A stretch of 64,000 bases of DNA from Peptoniphilus lacydonensis (GCF_900106515.1 NZ_FNWF01000003.1:496001-560000), one strand, 5' to 3'; shown: positions 35,615 to 44,272, counted from the stretch's first letter. Numbers and translations: made by a program. The notes: generated by a model not told the origin, from the letters alone.

Positions 35615-36565
35615 TTATTCAAACATTTCGCTAACTGATGTTGATGTGTTGATTCTTCTAATTGCTGATGCAAAAATTGGTGCAACAGATACAACATCTA
35701 TTTTATCTATATTTTTTTCTTCTGGAAGTTCTATTGTATCAGTTATTACAAACTTTTCTAGAGATGAATTTTTAATTCTTTCTATGGCAGGGCCAGACAA
35801 CACTCCATGAGTTGCTGCACCATAAACATATTTTGCACCCTTAGCCTTTAGTGCATCAGCTGCCTGAGTAATAGTACCTGCTGTGTCTGCAATATCATCT
35901 ACTAAAATTACAGATTTTCCATCAACATCACCAATAATATTCATAACTTCAGATACATTTGCCTTCGGTCTTCTCTTTTCAATAATCGCAATTGGAAGAT
36001 TTAATTCATTTGCAAACTTCCTTGTTCTTGTAACTCCGCCAAGATCAGGTGAAACTACTACAAAATCATCTTCTTTTACAATATCTTTAAAATATCTTGC
36101 AAGATAAGGAACTGCAGTCAAGTGGTCCACAGGAATATCAAAATATCCTTGAATTTGACCTGCGTGAAGATCCATTGCAACAACTCTATCTGCTCCAGCC
36201 TTGGTCAAAAGATCTGCAACAAGTTTTGAAGTAATAGGTTCTCTCGCCTTAGTTTTTCTATCTTGTCTTGCATAACCATAATAAGGAATCACTGCATTAA
36301 TTCTGCCAGCAGATGCTCTTTTAAGTGCATCAATTAAAATTAAAAGTTCCATTAAATTATCATTTACTGGTGAAGAAGTTGATTGAATTATAAAAGCATC
36401 CTTACCTCTTACAGAAATTCCTATATCAATAGAAATTTCTCCATCTGAAAATGTAGAAACAGTACACTTTCCCTTGTCAATCCCCAAGTTCTCACATATC
36501 TTATCTACAAGACTAGTATTAGAATTTCCTGTAAATACTACAATATCTCCATTAACTGTACTCAT
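35615..36565 (-). CDS. prs: Ribose-phosphate pyrophosphokinase
   Basis: A 316-residue PRPP synthetase. It has [46 protein letters not shown], the PRPP loop [18 protein letters not shown] and the ATP/metal region [21 protein letters not shown]. It forms PRPP from ribose 5-phosphate and ATP for nucleotides, His and Trp. Full length. It lies 9 bases after glmU and is co-transcribed with it, as in many Firmicutes. Start ATG follows AGGAGG. Confidence 0.95.
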   Translation of the reverse strand: MSTVNGDIVVFTGNSNTSLVDKICENLGIDKGKCTVSTFSDGEISIDIGISVRGKDAFIIQSTSSPVNDNLMELLILIDALKRASAGRINAVIPYYGYARQDRKTKAREPITSKLVADLLTKAGADRVVAMDLHAGQIQGYFDIPVDHLTAVPYLARYFKDIVKEDDFVVVSPDLGGVTRTRKFANELNLPIAIIEKRRPKANVSEVMNIIGDVDGKSVILVDDIADTAGTITQAADALKAKGAKYVYGAATHGVLSGPAIERIKNSSLEKFVITDTIELPEEKNIDKIDVVSVAPIFASAIRRINTSTSVSEMFE

Positions 36566-36574
36566 TATGTCCTC

Positions 36575-37954
36575 CTATTTTAAAAATCCTTTACGTTTTA
36601 CCCAACCATCTATATTTTTTTGAGGTGCCCTCTCAAGAGAAAGCTGTCCCTTTAAAACATCTTTAGTAATTGTAGAGCCTGCTGCAACATAACCATTGTC
36701 TTGTACTTCTACTGGGGCAACTAAATTTGCATTTGAACCAATAAATGCATTGTCGCCAACTTTTGATCTAAATTTTTCTTTGCCATTATAATTTACAAAA
36801 ACAACACCGCATCCGATATTAACGCCACTTCCCACATCAGCATCACCAACATAAGCAAGATGACTCATTTTAGATTTATCTCCAATATTAGAATTTTTAA
36901 TCTCTACAAAATTTCCAACTTTACAATTTTTGCCCACATTAGAATTTGGTCTAAGATGTGCATAAGGTCCAACTGTTGTACCAGAACCTACCTTTGAATC
37001 TTCAATTTCAGAAGATTTTATAGTTACATCTTCTTCTATTGTCGAATTAATTATAGTTGAAGAATAAATACTTGTACCTTCTTTAATTACAGAATTTTTG
37101 TCAATGCAAGTGCCAGGATAAATCATAACATCTTTTTCAATCTCTGCGCCCAATTCAATATATGTGGATTTTGGATCTACAATACCAACTCCCTTTAACA
37201 TATATTCTTTATTTATTTTTTCTTGTAGAATTTCTGCTGCAATGGAAAGCTCATATCTGGAGTTTACACCTAGTATTTCCCTTGTATCTCTAAGCTTAAA
37301 AGAATCAACTTTTTCTCCATTTTCTACTAAAATACCAAGAGCATCAGTAATATACATTTCATTTGCAGCATTGTCTGTTTTAATTTGTGAAAGTGCGTAC
37401 TTAAGAGATTTTCCCTTAAAAGCAAAAATTCCAGAATTAATTTCTCTTATTAATTTCTGTTTTTCACTTGCATCTTTCTCTTCTACAATTGCAACTACCT
37501 TTGCATTTCCATCTCTTACAATTCTTCCATAATTTGTTGGATCTTTTAAATCAGCCGAAAGAACTGTTACATCATTATTTCTCTCTTCGTGAAATTTCAA
37601 AAAACAAGAAATAGTTGAGTCCGAGATAATAGGAGTATCTCCATTTAAAATTATAACCGTATCTTCATCATTTATTTTATTAATAGCATTCAGTACAGCA
37701 AATCCAGTTCCATAAGGCACATCCTTACCAATTGGTTGCTCAATAAATTCTACATTTTCTTCCTCTTCAAAGGCCCCCAGCACTTTTTCTTTATTGTGTC
37801 CCACTACTACAATATTTTTTTCTATCTGCGAATGTTTGCAAGAATTCAGGACATAAAAAAGCATAGGTCTTCCAAGAATTTCATGAAGTACCTTAGGTTT
37901 TTTGGACTTCATTCTCGTTCCTTCTCCTGCTGCCAGGATAACTGAAACTTTCAT
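36575..37954 (-). CDS. glmU: Bifunctional GlmU (GlcN-1-P acetyltransferase / GlcNAc-1-P uridylyltransferase)
   Basis: A 459-residue bifunctional enzyme. The N-terminal uridylyltransferase has VSVILAAGEGTRMKSKKPKVLHEILGRPM and ILNGDTPII; the C-terminal left-handed beta-helix (about 250-450) has hexapeptide repeats and the acetyltransferase segment GPYAHLRPNSNVGKNCKVGNFVEIKNSNI. It makes UDP-GlcNAc for peptidoglycan. First gene of glmU-prs-pth-mfd; an RBS GAGGTG precedes the ATG and a promoter lies about 30 bases further upstream. Confidence 0.95.
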   Translation of the reverse strand: MKVSVILAAGEGTRMKSKKPKVLHEILGRPMLFYVLNSCKHSQIEKNIVVVGHNKEKVLGAFEEEENVEFIEQPIGKDVPYGTGFAVLNAINKINDEDTVIILNGDTPIISDSTISCFLKFHEERNNDVTVLSADLKDPTNYGRIVRDGNAKVVAIVEEKDASEKQKLIREINSGIFAFKGKSLKYALSQIKTDNAANEMYITDALGILVENGEKVDSFKLRDTREILGVNSRYELSIAAEILQEKINKEYMLKGVGIVDPKSTYIELGAEIEKDVMIYPGTCIDKNSVIKEGTSIYSSTIINSTIEEDVTIKSSEIEDSKVGSGTTVGPYAHLRPNSNVGKNCKVGNFVEIKNSNIGDKSKMSHLAYVGDADVGSGVNIGCGVVFVNYNGKEKFRSKVGDNAFIGSNANLVAPVEVQDNGYVAAGSTITKDVLKGQLSLERAPQKNIDGWVKRKGFLK

Positions 37955-37982
37955 AAAACACCTCTTTTTATTTACTTATTAC

Positions 37983-38012
37983 ATTATAACTAACAAAGCA
38001 CTTTATATTCAA
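37983..38012 (-). promoter_or_regulatory. Promoter of glmU-prs-pth-mfd
   Basis: Minus-strand TTGAAT (38007-38012) and TATAAT (37983-37988) with an 18-base spacer. Between here and the cysK promoter (38013-38214) I see no gene or clear structure. Confidence 0.6.
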
Positions 38013-38214
38013 GAAAATTTCACAAATTAATTTATTTTTAAACCCTTTGTAAAATTCCATTGTTTCCTTTGAAAATTTTGATTTGTAAAGAAACTTTAAA
38101 ATTAATTTTTTATTTATTTTTAGTTAATATAATGTTTTTCATCTTCATTAACTAAAATTATCTTTAAATAAAATATAATTTCAAATACTATCTATGAAAA
38201 ATTTTTCATATGAC

Positions 38215-38243
38215 TTGACAAAACAAAAATTTAATAGTATAGT
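38215..38243 (+). promoter_or_regulatory. Promoter of the cysteine leader and cysK-cysE
   Basis: TTGACA (38215-38220) and TATAGT (38238-38243) with a 17-base spacer. Transcription should start around 38250, giving an untranslated leader long enough to include the leader-peptide ORF and the terminator before cysK. Confidence 0.85.
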
Positions 38244-38271
38244 CGAGTCATATTGAATGAGGTGTATTGAA

Positions 38272-38346
38272 ATGAAAATCTTTAAAAATTTCACAACTCA
38301 AGCATTCTGTTGTTGTTCTATAAAAAATTTTATAGAACTTATTTGA
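38272..38346 (+). CDS. Cysteine-codon leader peptide (24 aa) upstream of cysK
   Basis: A 24-codon ORF with a strong ribosome site (TGAGGTG, seven bases before the ATG) encodes MKIFKNFTTQAFCCCSIKNF followed by IELI and TGA. Codons 13-15 (38308-38316) are three adjacent TGT cysteine codons. It lies between the cysK promoter and a terminator that precedes cysK. Immediately after the Cys codons, TTCTATAAAA (38316-38325) and TTTTATAGAA (38328-38337) can form a hairpin, closed further out by GCATTC (38302-38307) with GAATGC (38345-38350). A ribosome waiting for Cys-tRNA would sit in this structure. This is the classical layout of ribosome-mediated attenuation. The antiterminator pairing is not resolved by eye. 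Confidence 0.8.
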   Translation: MKIFKNFTTQAFCCCSIKNFIELI

Positions 38347-38387
38347 ATGCGAATCAATATTTAGAATTTTTTAAGGCAAAAGAATTT

Positions 38388-38423
38388 AGAGAGTATATGA
38401 TTGCATATACTCTCTTTTTTATT
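38388..38423 (+). terminator. Attenuator terminator before cysK
   Basis: AGAGAGTATATG (38388-38399) and CATATACTCTCT (38404-38415) form a perfect 12-bp stem with loop ATTG, followed by a T-run. It lies after the leader peptide and only 14 bases before the cysK ATG, so unless it is prevented from forming cysK-cysE would not be transcribed. Confidence 0.92.
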
Positions 38424-38436
38424 TAGGAGGAAAAAA

Positions 38437-39327
38437 ATGACAAAATTATTAGAAACAATTGGAAAATCAAAACTTGTACAACTTAAAAATATTGGAAATG
38501 GAAAAGTTTTTGTAAAGGTTGAAAAATCAAATCCAGCAGGTTCAGTTAAAGATAGAGCCGCACTTTATATGATTAAAGGTGCAATTGAAGATGGCTCTCT
38601 TAAAGAAGGAATGGAAATTGTGGAACCTACAAGTGGAAACACTGGTATTGCAATAGCCATGATTGGTAGTGCTTTTGGATACAAAGTAAATATTATAATG
38701 CCTTCTTCAATGTCTGTTGAAAGAAGAAATTTAATTGAATCCTTTGGTGCAAATTTAATTTTGACAGGAGAAGGTGGAATGCAAACTGCAGTCGATAAAG
38801 CAAAAGAACTTGTAGCAACAGGCAATTATTTTATGCCAAATCAGTTTGAAAATAAGTATAACGCAGTAGCTCACGAAGAAACTACTGGTCCAGAAATTTA
38901 TAAAGAGTTAAAAGATATCTCTGGATTCATTGCTGGAATTGGAACTGGAGGAACTGTAACCGGTGTTGGAAGATATTTGAAGTCACAAAATAAAGATATA
39001 AAAATTTGGGGTCTTGAACCAGAAGAATCTCCACTTCTTACAAAGGGAGAAGCTGGTCCTCACAAAATCCAAGGACTCGGTGCAAACTTTATTCCAAAAG
39101 TTTTAGACAAAAAAATTCTTGATAAAACTATTACAGTTCCATCAGAAGAAGCTATAAAAATGGCAAAAAGACTTTCAAGAGAAGAAGGACTTTCAGTGGG
39201 AATTTCTAGTGGTGCAAATGTTTTGGGTGCGTTAAAAATGCAAAAAGAAATTGGTGGAAATATAGTAACAGTCGCACCTGATACTGCAGAAAGGTATATG
39301 TCAACAGACTTATTTAAGAATGAATAA
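38437..39327 (+). CDS. cysK: Cysteine synthase (O-acetylserine sulfhydrylase)
   Basis: A 296-residue PLP enzyme. The PLP lysine is Lys38 in NPAGSVKDRAA; EPTSGNTGIAIA is the substrate loop, and GIGTGGTVTGVGRYL binds the PLP phosphate. It makes cysteine from O-acetylserine and sulfide. The start at 38437 follows AGGAGG; the upstream in-frame ATG lies in the terminator stem. The next gene, cysE, overlaps it by eight bases, and the pair should act as a cysteine synthase complex. Expression is probably controlled by the leader-peptide attenuator upstream. Confidence 0.95.
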   Translation: MTKLLETIGKSKLVQLKNIGNGKVFVKVEKSNPAGSVKDRAALYMIKGAIEDGSLKEGMEIVEPTSGNTGIAIAMIGSAFGYKVNIIMPSSMSVERRNLIESFGANLILTGEGGMQTAVDKAKELVATGNYFMPNQFENKYNAVAHEETTGPEIYKELKDISGFIAGIGTGGTVTGVGRYLKSQNKDIKIWGLEPEESPLLTKGEAGPHKIQGLGANFIPKVLDKKILDKTITVPSEEAIKMAKRLSREEGLSVGISSGANVLGALKMQKEIGGNIVTVAPDTAERYMSTDLFKNE

Positions 39328-39871
39328 TCTTTTTAAAGAATTACATTCCTATGGAAAATTTATTTTAAAAAAAGATCCTGCCTGTAAAAGTTTATTTGAA
39401 GCAATCTTTATGTACCCTATTGTTTCTTGCATGATAAGTCATAGAATTGCACATCACTTTTATAAAAAAGGCCACACAACTTTTGCCAGATGGATTTCGC
39501 AAAGGGCTAGAAAAAAAACTGGAATAGAATTACACCCTGGTGCAAAAATTGGAAAAAATCTTTTTATAGATCATGGAATGTCTGTGGTAATTGGAGAAAC
39601 GGCAGAAATTGGAAATAATTGCCATATGTATCACAACATAACTCTAGGAGGGACTGGCAACGAAAAAGAAATGAAAAGACATCCAACAGTTGGAGATAAT
39701 GTTATAATTGGTACAGGAGCAACTATACTTGGACCAGTTGTGATTGGCGATGGTGCAAAGATAGGAGCAGGTGCTCTCGTTTTGGAAAATATTCCACCAA
39801 ATTCAACTGCTGTTGGAGTTCCTGCAAAAGTCGTGAAGTTTCACGATCCAAAAGAAAACAAATTTCACTAA
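39320..39871 (+). CDS. cysE: Serine O-acetyltransferase
   Basis: A 183-residue short-form CysE. An N-terminal helical part ([21 protein letters not shown]) leads to hexapeptide repeats: [29 protein letters not shown], then [14 protein letters not shown], and [31 protein letters not shown]. It acetylates serine with acetyl-CoA to O-acetylserine, the cysK substrate, and is usually feedback-inhibited by cysteine. It overlaps cysK, indicating coupled translation. Confidence 0.95.
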   Translation: MNNLFKELHSYGKFILKKDPACKSLFEAIFMYPIVSCMISHRIAHHFYKKGHTTFARWISQRARKKTGIELHPGAKIGKNLFIDHGMSVVIGETAEIGNNCHMYHNITLGGTGNEKEMKRHPTVGDNVIIGTGATILGPVVIGDGAKIGAGALVLENIPPNSTAVGVPAKVVKFHDPKENKFH

Positions 39872-39890
39872 ATTTTATTCAGGAGGTAAT

Positions 39891-40721
39891 ATGTTTATAA
39901 TTGGTTCACATCTTTCCACATCAAAGGGCTATGCCAATATGGGCAAAACTGCACTTTCAATTTCTGCCAACACATTTCAATTTTTTACTCGAAATCCACG
40001 AGGATCAAAAATGAAAAAATTAGACGAAAGTGATATAAATAAATTAATGGAAATAGCAGAGAAAAATAATTTTGGTCCACTTCTTGCCCATGCACCCTAC
40101 ACGCTAAATCCTTGTTCAAAAACAGAAAGTGTAAGAGAATTTGCAAATATTGTTTTGGCAGAAGATTTAGAAAGGCTAAAATATTTTAAAAACACTTACT
40201 ACAATCTTCATCCAGGTTCACATACAGGGCTTGGAATAGAAAAGGCAATTGAAATAATTTCTGCACAACTTAACTTTGTCCTTCACGAAGATCAAAATAC
40301 CATAGTTTTACTCGAAACCATGTCAGGCAAAGGCACAGAAGTTGGCTCCACCTTTGAAGAAATTTCAAAAATAATAGAAGGTGTAAACTTAAAAGAAAAA
40401 GTTGGCGTATGCATGGACACTTGCCATATTCACGAAGCAGGCTATGATATAGTAAATGACTTGGATGGAGTTTTAAAAGAATTTGATGAGGTTATAGGAC
40501 TAGATAAACTCTACGCAATTCATTTAAATGACAGCAAAAATAAAATTGGTGCAAAAAAAGATCGCCACGAAAAAATTGGCGAAGGTAAAATTGGTCTTGA
40601 CACAATAGAAAAAATTATAAATCACGAAAAATTAAGAAATCTTCCCTTTTATTTAGAAACACCAAATGAACTTGAAGGGCACAAAAGGGAAATAGAACTT
40701 TTAAAAAATCTTAGGAAATAA
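39891..40721 (+). CDS. nfo: Deoxyribonuclease IV (endonuclease IV)
   Basis: A 276-residue AP endonuclease. Metal-binding motifs are present: [83 protein letters not shown] and FYLETPN. It cuts DNA 5' to abasic sites in base excision repair, using zinc ions. It follows cysE by 19 bases with an AGGAGG ribosome site and may be co-transcribed with the cysteine genes. Just after it the IS fragment begins. Confidence 0.95.
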   Translation: MFIIGSHLSTSKGYANMGKTALSISANTFQFFTRNPRGSKMKKLDESDINKLMEIAEKNNFGPLLAHAPYTLNPCSKTESVREFANIVLAEDLERLKYFKNTYYNLHPGSHTGLGIEKAIEIISAQLNFVLHEDQNTIVLLETMSGKGTEVGSTFEEISKIIEGVNLKEKVGVCMDTCHIHEAGYDIVNDLDGVLKEFDEVIGLDKLYAIHLNDSKNKIGAKKDRHEKIGEGKIGLDTIEKIINHEKLRNLPFYLETPNELEGHKREIELLKNLRK

Positions 40722-40736
40722 ATTTTTGATTATTAG

Positions 40737-41208
40737 GGGTTGTTGCAAAAGTCCCCTATATAGAAAAAAGACGAGGAAACATAAAAATTCTCGTCTTTTT
40801 TGATACAATGTATTTATGAAAACAACTACAAATACATTATCATTAACTAACTATACACTAGTTAATGATACAATTCAACTAAGATTAAACTTTAATACAG
40901 AAATATATATCCAAGATGATGTTAAACTAAGGCTTGTAAAAAATATAATAGAGAGGATGAAAGAAGAACTAGGATTAAGTAAAAGTCTAATTCCAGACCA
41001 AGTACTTCAAGCAGTAACAACAATCTTTAATCAATTGAGAAAATATTGCAAACAGAAAAAAATAAAATTTGTTTACGGAAAAGGAAAAAGAAAAACAAAA
41101 GAACAAAGGGACTATGAACTTTTAAAAGACTGGAAAGAAAAACTAGAAAGCTACAGGAAACATCTAGAAATAATGGGAGACTATAGAAATTTCTATTCAA
41201 AAACAGAC
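40737..41208 (+). mobile_element. IS1182-like element, copy 1: internally deleted and 3'-truncated
   Basis: From GGTTGTTGCAAAAGTCCCC to about 41208 this matches the intact copy at 42464 almost base for base, including the leader hairpin. The transposase ORF (40816-41220) keeps the first 48 residues and then jumps to KEELGLSKSL: a 396-bp in-frame deletion relative to copy 2. The deletion ends share the 16-base repeat TAATAGAGAGGATGAA, found at 42674-42689 and 43070-43085 in copy 2. Homology stops after AAACAGAC, and a few foreign codons then lead to a stop. The catalytic residues are lost, so this copy is defective. Confidence 0.9.
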
Positions 41209-41220
41209 AAAGATTCTTAA
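40816..41220 (+). pseudogene. Remnant IS1182-like transposase gene (copy 1)
   Basis: A 134-residue open frame that keeps the N-terminal 48 residues and the middle linker (LIPDQVLQAVTTIFNQLRKY, QRDYELLKDWKEKLESYRKHLE) of the intact transposase but lacks the DDE catalytic regions before and after. Its last residues (KDS) derive from flanking DNA. The open frame is a by-product of an in-frame deletion and has no expected activity. Confidence 0.88.
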
Positions 41221-41236
41221 CTTCGCTAAAAGACAT
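41209..41236 (-). pseudogene. 5' stub of an interrupted minus-strand gene
   Basis: Next to the break of IS copy 1 the minus strand carries an ATG (41236) with AAAGGTG at ideal spacing (41242-41248) and an extended -10 TGGTATAAT just upstream. Nine codons (MSFSEVKNL) are readable, then the frame enters the antisense of the IS fragment. This looks like the promoter, RBS and first codons of a gene whose body was removed when the IS copy was truncated. The gene cannot be identified. Confidence 0.55.
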
Positions 41237-41461
41237 ATAATCACCTTTCTTTATTATACCAAAAATATGGTATACCACATATCTTAATATATTTTTATTC
41301 TTACTATAAATTATTAATATAATTTAATTTTCTTATGTACTTTTAAATAACGTTACTATGTGATAGTATATATTTATAATTTATATTTGAGGAGGGTGAT
41401 TTTATTATTTTTTAACTGTGAAAGCAAATTTTTTTTAGAATTACATAGAAGGTAATATTTT
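41237..41461. other. Gap between the IS copy 1 scar and the secreted protein gene
   Basis: The left part holds the minus-strand promoter and RBS of the stub. At about 41389-41396 an AGGAGG lies with no suitable start codon at normal distance, about 65 bases before the secreted protein gene. Confidence 0.4.
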
Positions 41462-42043
41462 ATGAAAAGAAATTTTTTAAAGATTTTATTAACATTTCTA
41501 ATTTTATTTAGTATTTCAAATGTTTATGCCAATAGTCCAACCGATTTAAATGAAAAAGGAACTTTACCAGAAGAATTACTAAATGATTTAAATTTAGTAA
41601 AACTTCAATTATTAGAACAAGATGCTTTAGAACAATATCAAATGTATGAAGATGTCATTATAAACAACTATTTTGATTCTTCTGATAATCAGAAGTCTAT
41701 TGAAACATTTCAATTAAGAGCTAGTTCTAATAATAAGGTAAGACAATATAGAAAAGACTCTGTAGATATGAGAGAAACTTATTTAACTCCATCAGAAGTA
41801 GCACAACTTTATGATGCTTTAAGTGCACCCGACATAAAGAAATCTATTGTTAGTTCACTCATGGGTTCATTCTCATCACCTTTTGGATTAACTGGGATTC
41901 TTCAAGATTACACTGTTAGAAAACCTTTATATGACTTAAAAGAAAAAAACTTACCAGGTCTTATAATTGAATCAATTGATAGAAATGATCTTAATAGATA
42001 TACTATAGTTGTCAGCAGATGGTATGGCTATCCTAAATGGTAA
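41462..42043 (+). CDS. Secreted protein of unknown function, between IS copies
   Basis: A 193-residue protein I do not recognise. It has a classic Sec signal peptide, MKRNFLKILLTFLILFSISN, followed by VYA, so cleavage after VYA is likely. The mature part (about 170 residues) is hydrophilic, mostly helical in appearance, without cysteines or repeats; landmarks are YLTPSEVAQLYDALSAPDIKK and a C-terminal RYTIVVSRWYGYPKW. The RBS is GAAGG. It is followed by a small membrane protein gene 28 bases later, and both lie between two same-direction IS1182-like copies, which suggests acquired cargo. Confidence 0.7.
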   Translation: MKRNFLKILLTFLILFSISNVYANSPTDLNEKGTLPEELLNDLNLVKLQLLEQDALEQYQMYEDVIINNYFDSSDNQKSIETFQLRASSNNKVRQYRKDSVDMRETYLTPSEVAQLYDALSAPDIKKSIVSSLMGSFSSPFGLTGILQDYTVRKPLYDLKEKNLPGLIIESIDRNDLNRYTIVVSRWYGYPKW

Positions 42044-42071
42044 CTATCTAAAAGTAGAGAGGTGATTTAGA

Positions 42072-42446
42072 ATGAATTTCAAAACAAAAAATGTCTTAAA
42101 ATATCTAGCTATTTTTGTAATACTTTATCTACTTTTTAAAGTATCTTATGCAAGCAGAAGTCACATAGTTTTTAATGAATTTGAGGGAAAAAATCATACT
42201 CTTAATTATTTCATAAGCTTACTTACATTTAACATAGTGGGAATGTTTTTAATAAAAAAATCAATAATAGGTCATGATTTCTATCTCATCTTAATTTCAT
42301 TTAATGTCATAGATGCAATAGCTACTGCAGGGGATATTGCTTATTCTCAAAATGACAATTATTTATTTTTTATAATTCCATGTATATTTATCATCTTTGA
42401 ATGTTTTCAATATTATAAAGAAAACAAAAAATTAAAATCAAAATAA
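42072..42446 (+). CDS. Small membrane protein of unknown function, between IS copies
   Basis: A 124-residue protein with four hydrophobic segments (about 9-24, 47-62, 69-85, 93-110): YLAIFVILYLLFKVSYA, FISLLTFNIVGMFLI, FYLILISFNVIDAIATA and NYLFFIIPCIFIIFE. The C-terminus is basic. It follows the secreted protein gene with a GAGGTG ribosome site and is probably co-transcribed; the pair might work together at the membrane, but I find no family match. Confidence 0.7.
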   Translation: MNFKTKNVLKYLAIFVILYLLFKVSYASRSHIVFNEFEGKNHTLNYFISLLTFNIVGMFLIKKSIIGHDFYLILISFNVIDAIATAGDIAYSQNDNYLFFIIPCIFIIFECFQYYKENKKLKSK

Positions 42447-42463
42447 AGTTTTATAAAAAACAA

Positions 42464-44272
42464 GAGGTTGTTGCAAAAGTCCCCTATATAGAAAAAAGAC
42501 GAGGAACCATAAAAATCCTCGTCTTTTTTGATATAATGTATTTATGAAAACAACTACAAATACATCATCATTAACTAACTATACACTAGTTAATGATACA
42601 ATTCAACTAAGATTAAACTTTAATACAGAAATATATATCCAAGATGATGTTAAACTAAGGCTTGTAAAAAATATAATAGAGAGGATGAACTTATCAGAGC
42701 TAAAAAAAGTCTATTCATCATTTGGAAGAAAACCTACTGTAAATCCAGTAATTATGCTTCAAATAATAATATCCTGCTATTCAGAAGGAATATTTTCATC
42801 AAGAGGAATAGAAAAAGCTTGTAAATATGATTTAAGAATTAAGTACTTACTCGATAAAGAACTACCACCAGACCATAGCACAATAAACAGATTTAGACAA
42901 AAAATTGTAGAACTAACACCAGATTTACTAAATCAAATAGTTCAAATACTGATAGAAGAAAATCAGATAGACCTATCAAGTATCTATATAGATGGAACAA
43001 AGATAGAAGTCTATGCCAACAGATATAGTTTTGTATGGCGAGGAAGTATAGAAAAGTGGCAAGAAAAATTAATAGAGAGGATGAAAGAAGAACTAGGATT
43101 AAGTAAAAGTCTAATTCCAGACCAAGTACTTCAAGCAGTAACAACAATCTTTAATCAATTGAGAAAATATTGCAAACAGAAAAAAATAAAATTTGTTTAC
43201 GGAAAAGGAAAAAGAAAAACAAAAGAACAAAGGGACTATGAACTTTTAAAAGACTGGAAAGAAAAACTAGAAAGCTACAGGAAACATCTAGAAATAATGG
43301 GAGACTATAGAAATTCCTATTCAAAAACAGACCATGATGCAACCTTCATGAGAATGAAAGAAGACCACATGAAAAACGGCCAACTAAAACCAGCCTACAA
43401 TATCCAATTAGCAAGTGCATCAGGCTTCATCATAGGAGAAAACATATCCCATCATCCAAGTGACATGTACACACTAAAACCATTCTTAAAAGACCTTTTA
43501 GAAAAATATCCAAATAAACTAAACAGGATAGTCGCAGATGCAGGATACGAAAGCGAAGAAAACTATGTATTCTTAGCAGAAAATAATTTAACATCCTATA
43601 TAAAACCATCAAACTATGAAAAGTCGAAAACAAGAAAATACAAAAAAGAACAAGAATTTAGGAAAAGCTTAAAATACGATGAAAGACAAGACAAATACAT
43701 ATCACAAGAGGGCAAAGAATTCATAAGATGTAATGACAGATACAGAAAAAGAAAAAGTGGATACGTAACAACAACAAAAGTCTACAGATGTTTCGATTGG
43801 AACAAAGAAGGACAAAAAAGCAAGGGAATCTACATAGCAGAAACATTTCAAAAATATAGAGAAGAAACCTTAAAAAACATAATATTCGACCAAGGAATAG
43901 AAGAAAGATTAAATAGATCGATTCAAGCCGAAGGAGCATTTTCCAAAATAAAGTCAGACTTAAACTATAACAGATTCCACCACAGAGGAAAAGAAAACAT
44001 AATAAGTGAAATATGTCTATTATCAATAGCACTAAACTTAAATAAACTGGCATCAAAAATAGAAAATAAGAATTTAGAAATCATAAAATACAAAGCTGCT
44101 TGAGAAAAAATTTTTAAAAGTATAGCTTTATTAAGTGCACTCATTTTTAAGAGAAACAAGAAAAATTTATCTAGAAAATATTTTAAAAGCAAAAAACACA
44201 ATGGCTAAACTTAAATACTTGATAAAAAAATGATGTCGCAGAGTAGAATCATCTATTCTGCAACATCACCTT
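42464..44272 (+). mobile_element. IS1182-like insertion sequence, copy 2, apparently intact
   Basis: An element of about 1.8 kb. The left tip GGTTGTTGCAAAAG and the complement of the right tip (TGATGTTGCAGAATAG, 44251-44267) share TGTTGCARAA, so they are imperfect terminal inverted repeats. The left end has a stem (GACGAGGA with TCCTCGTC plus T-run, about 42497-42531), a terminator that would block outside transcription from entering the transposase. The right end folds into a similar hairpin (TGATGTCGCAGA with TCTGCAACATCA). The exact boundaries and target duplication are uncertain. Confidence 0.85.
42544..44103 (+). CDS. IS1182-family transposase
   Basis: A 519-residue DDE transposase, complete. 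The N-terminal part has NPVIMLQIIISCYSEGIFSSRGIEKACKYDLRIKYLL and PDHSTINRFRQK (DUF772-like). The catalytic core shows the first D in IYIDGTKIEVYANRYSFVW, the second in RIVADAGYESEENYVFLAEN, and E in QAEGAFSKIKSDLNYNRFHHRGKENI. Transposition is by cut-and-paste or copy in this family. It shares near-identical N-terminal sequence with the defective copy 1. Confidence 0.93.
   Translation: MKTTTNTSSLTNYTLVNDTIQLRLNFNTEIYIQDDVKLRLVKNIIERMNLSELKKVYSSFGRKPTVNPVIMLQIIISCYSEGIFSSRGIEKACKYDLRIKYLLDKELPPDHSTINRFRQKIVELTPDLLNQIVQILIEENQIDLSSIYIDGTKIEVYANRYSFVWRGSIEKWQEKLIERMKEELGLSKSLIPDQVLQAVTTIFNQLRKYCKQKKIKFVYGKGKRKTKEQRDYELLKDWKEKLESYRKHLEIMGDYRNSYSKTDHDATFMRMKEDHMKNGQLKPAYNIQLASASGFIIGENISHHPSDMYTLKPFLKDLLEKYPNKLNRIVADAGYESEENYVFLAENNLTSYIKPSNYEKSKTRKYKKEQEFRKSLKYDERQDKYISQEGKEFIRCNDRYRKRKSGYVTTTKVYRCFDWNKEGQKSKGIYIAETFQKYREETLKNIIFDQGIEERLNRSIQAEGAFSKIKSDLNYNRFHHRGKENIISEICLLSIALNLNKLASKIENKNLEIIKYKAA

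Noticed and set aside
38250-38436. T-box riboswitch for cysteine upstream of cysK
   Set aside because: No T-box sequence (AGGGTGGNACCRCG-like) and no specifier loop outside the ORF; the leader is too short. The coding leader peptide explains the region better.
40737-41208. CRISPR or tandem repeat array
   Set aside because: The repeat is a second copy of an IS, not a spaced array; no CRISPR arrays or cas genes were seen anywhere.
41389-41440. Short GTG ORF after the AGGAGG at 41389-41396
   Set aside because: The GTG overlaps the ribosome site and no suitable start codon is at normal spacing; the reading frame is short and unremarkable.
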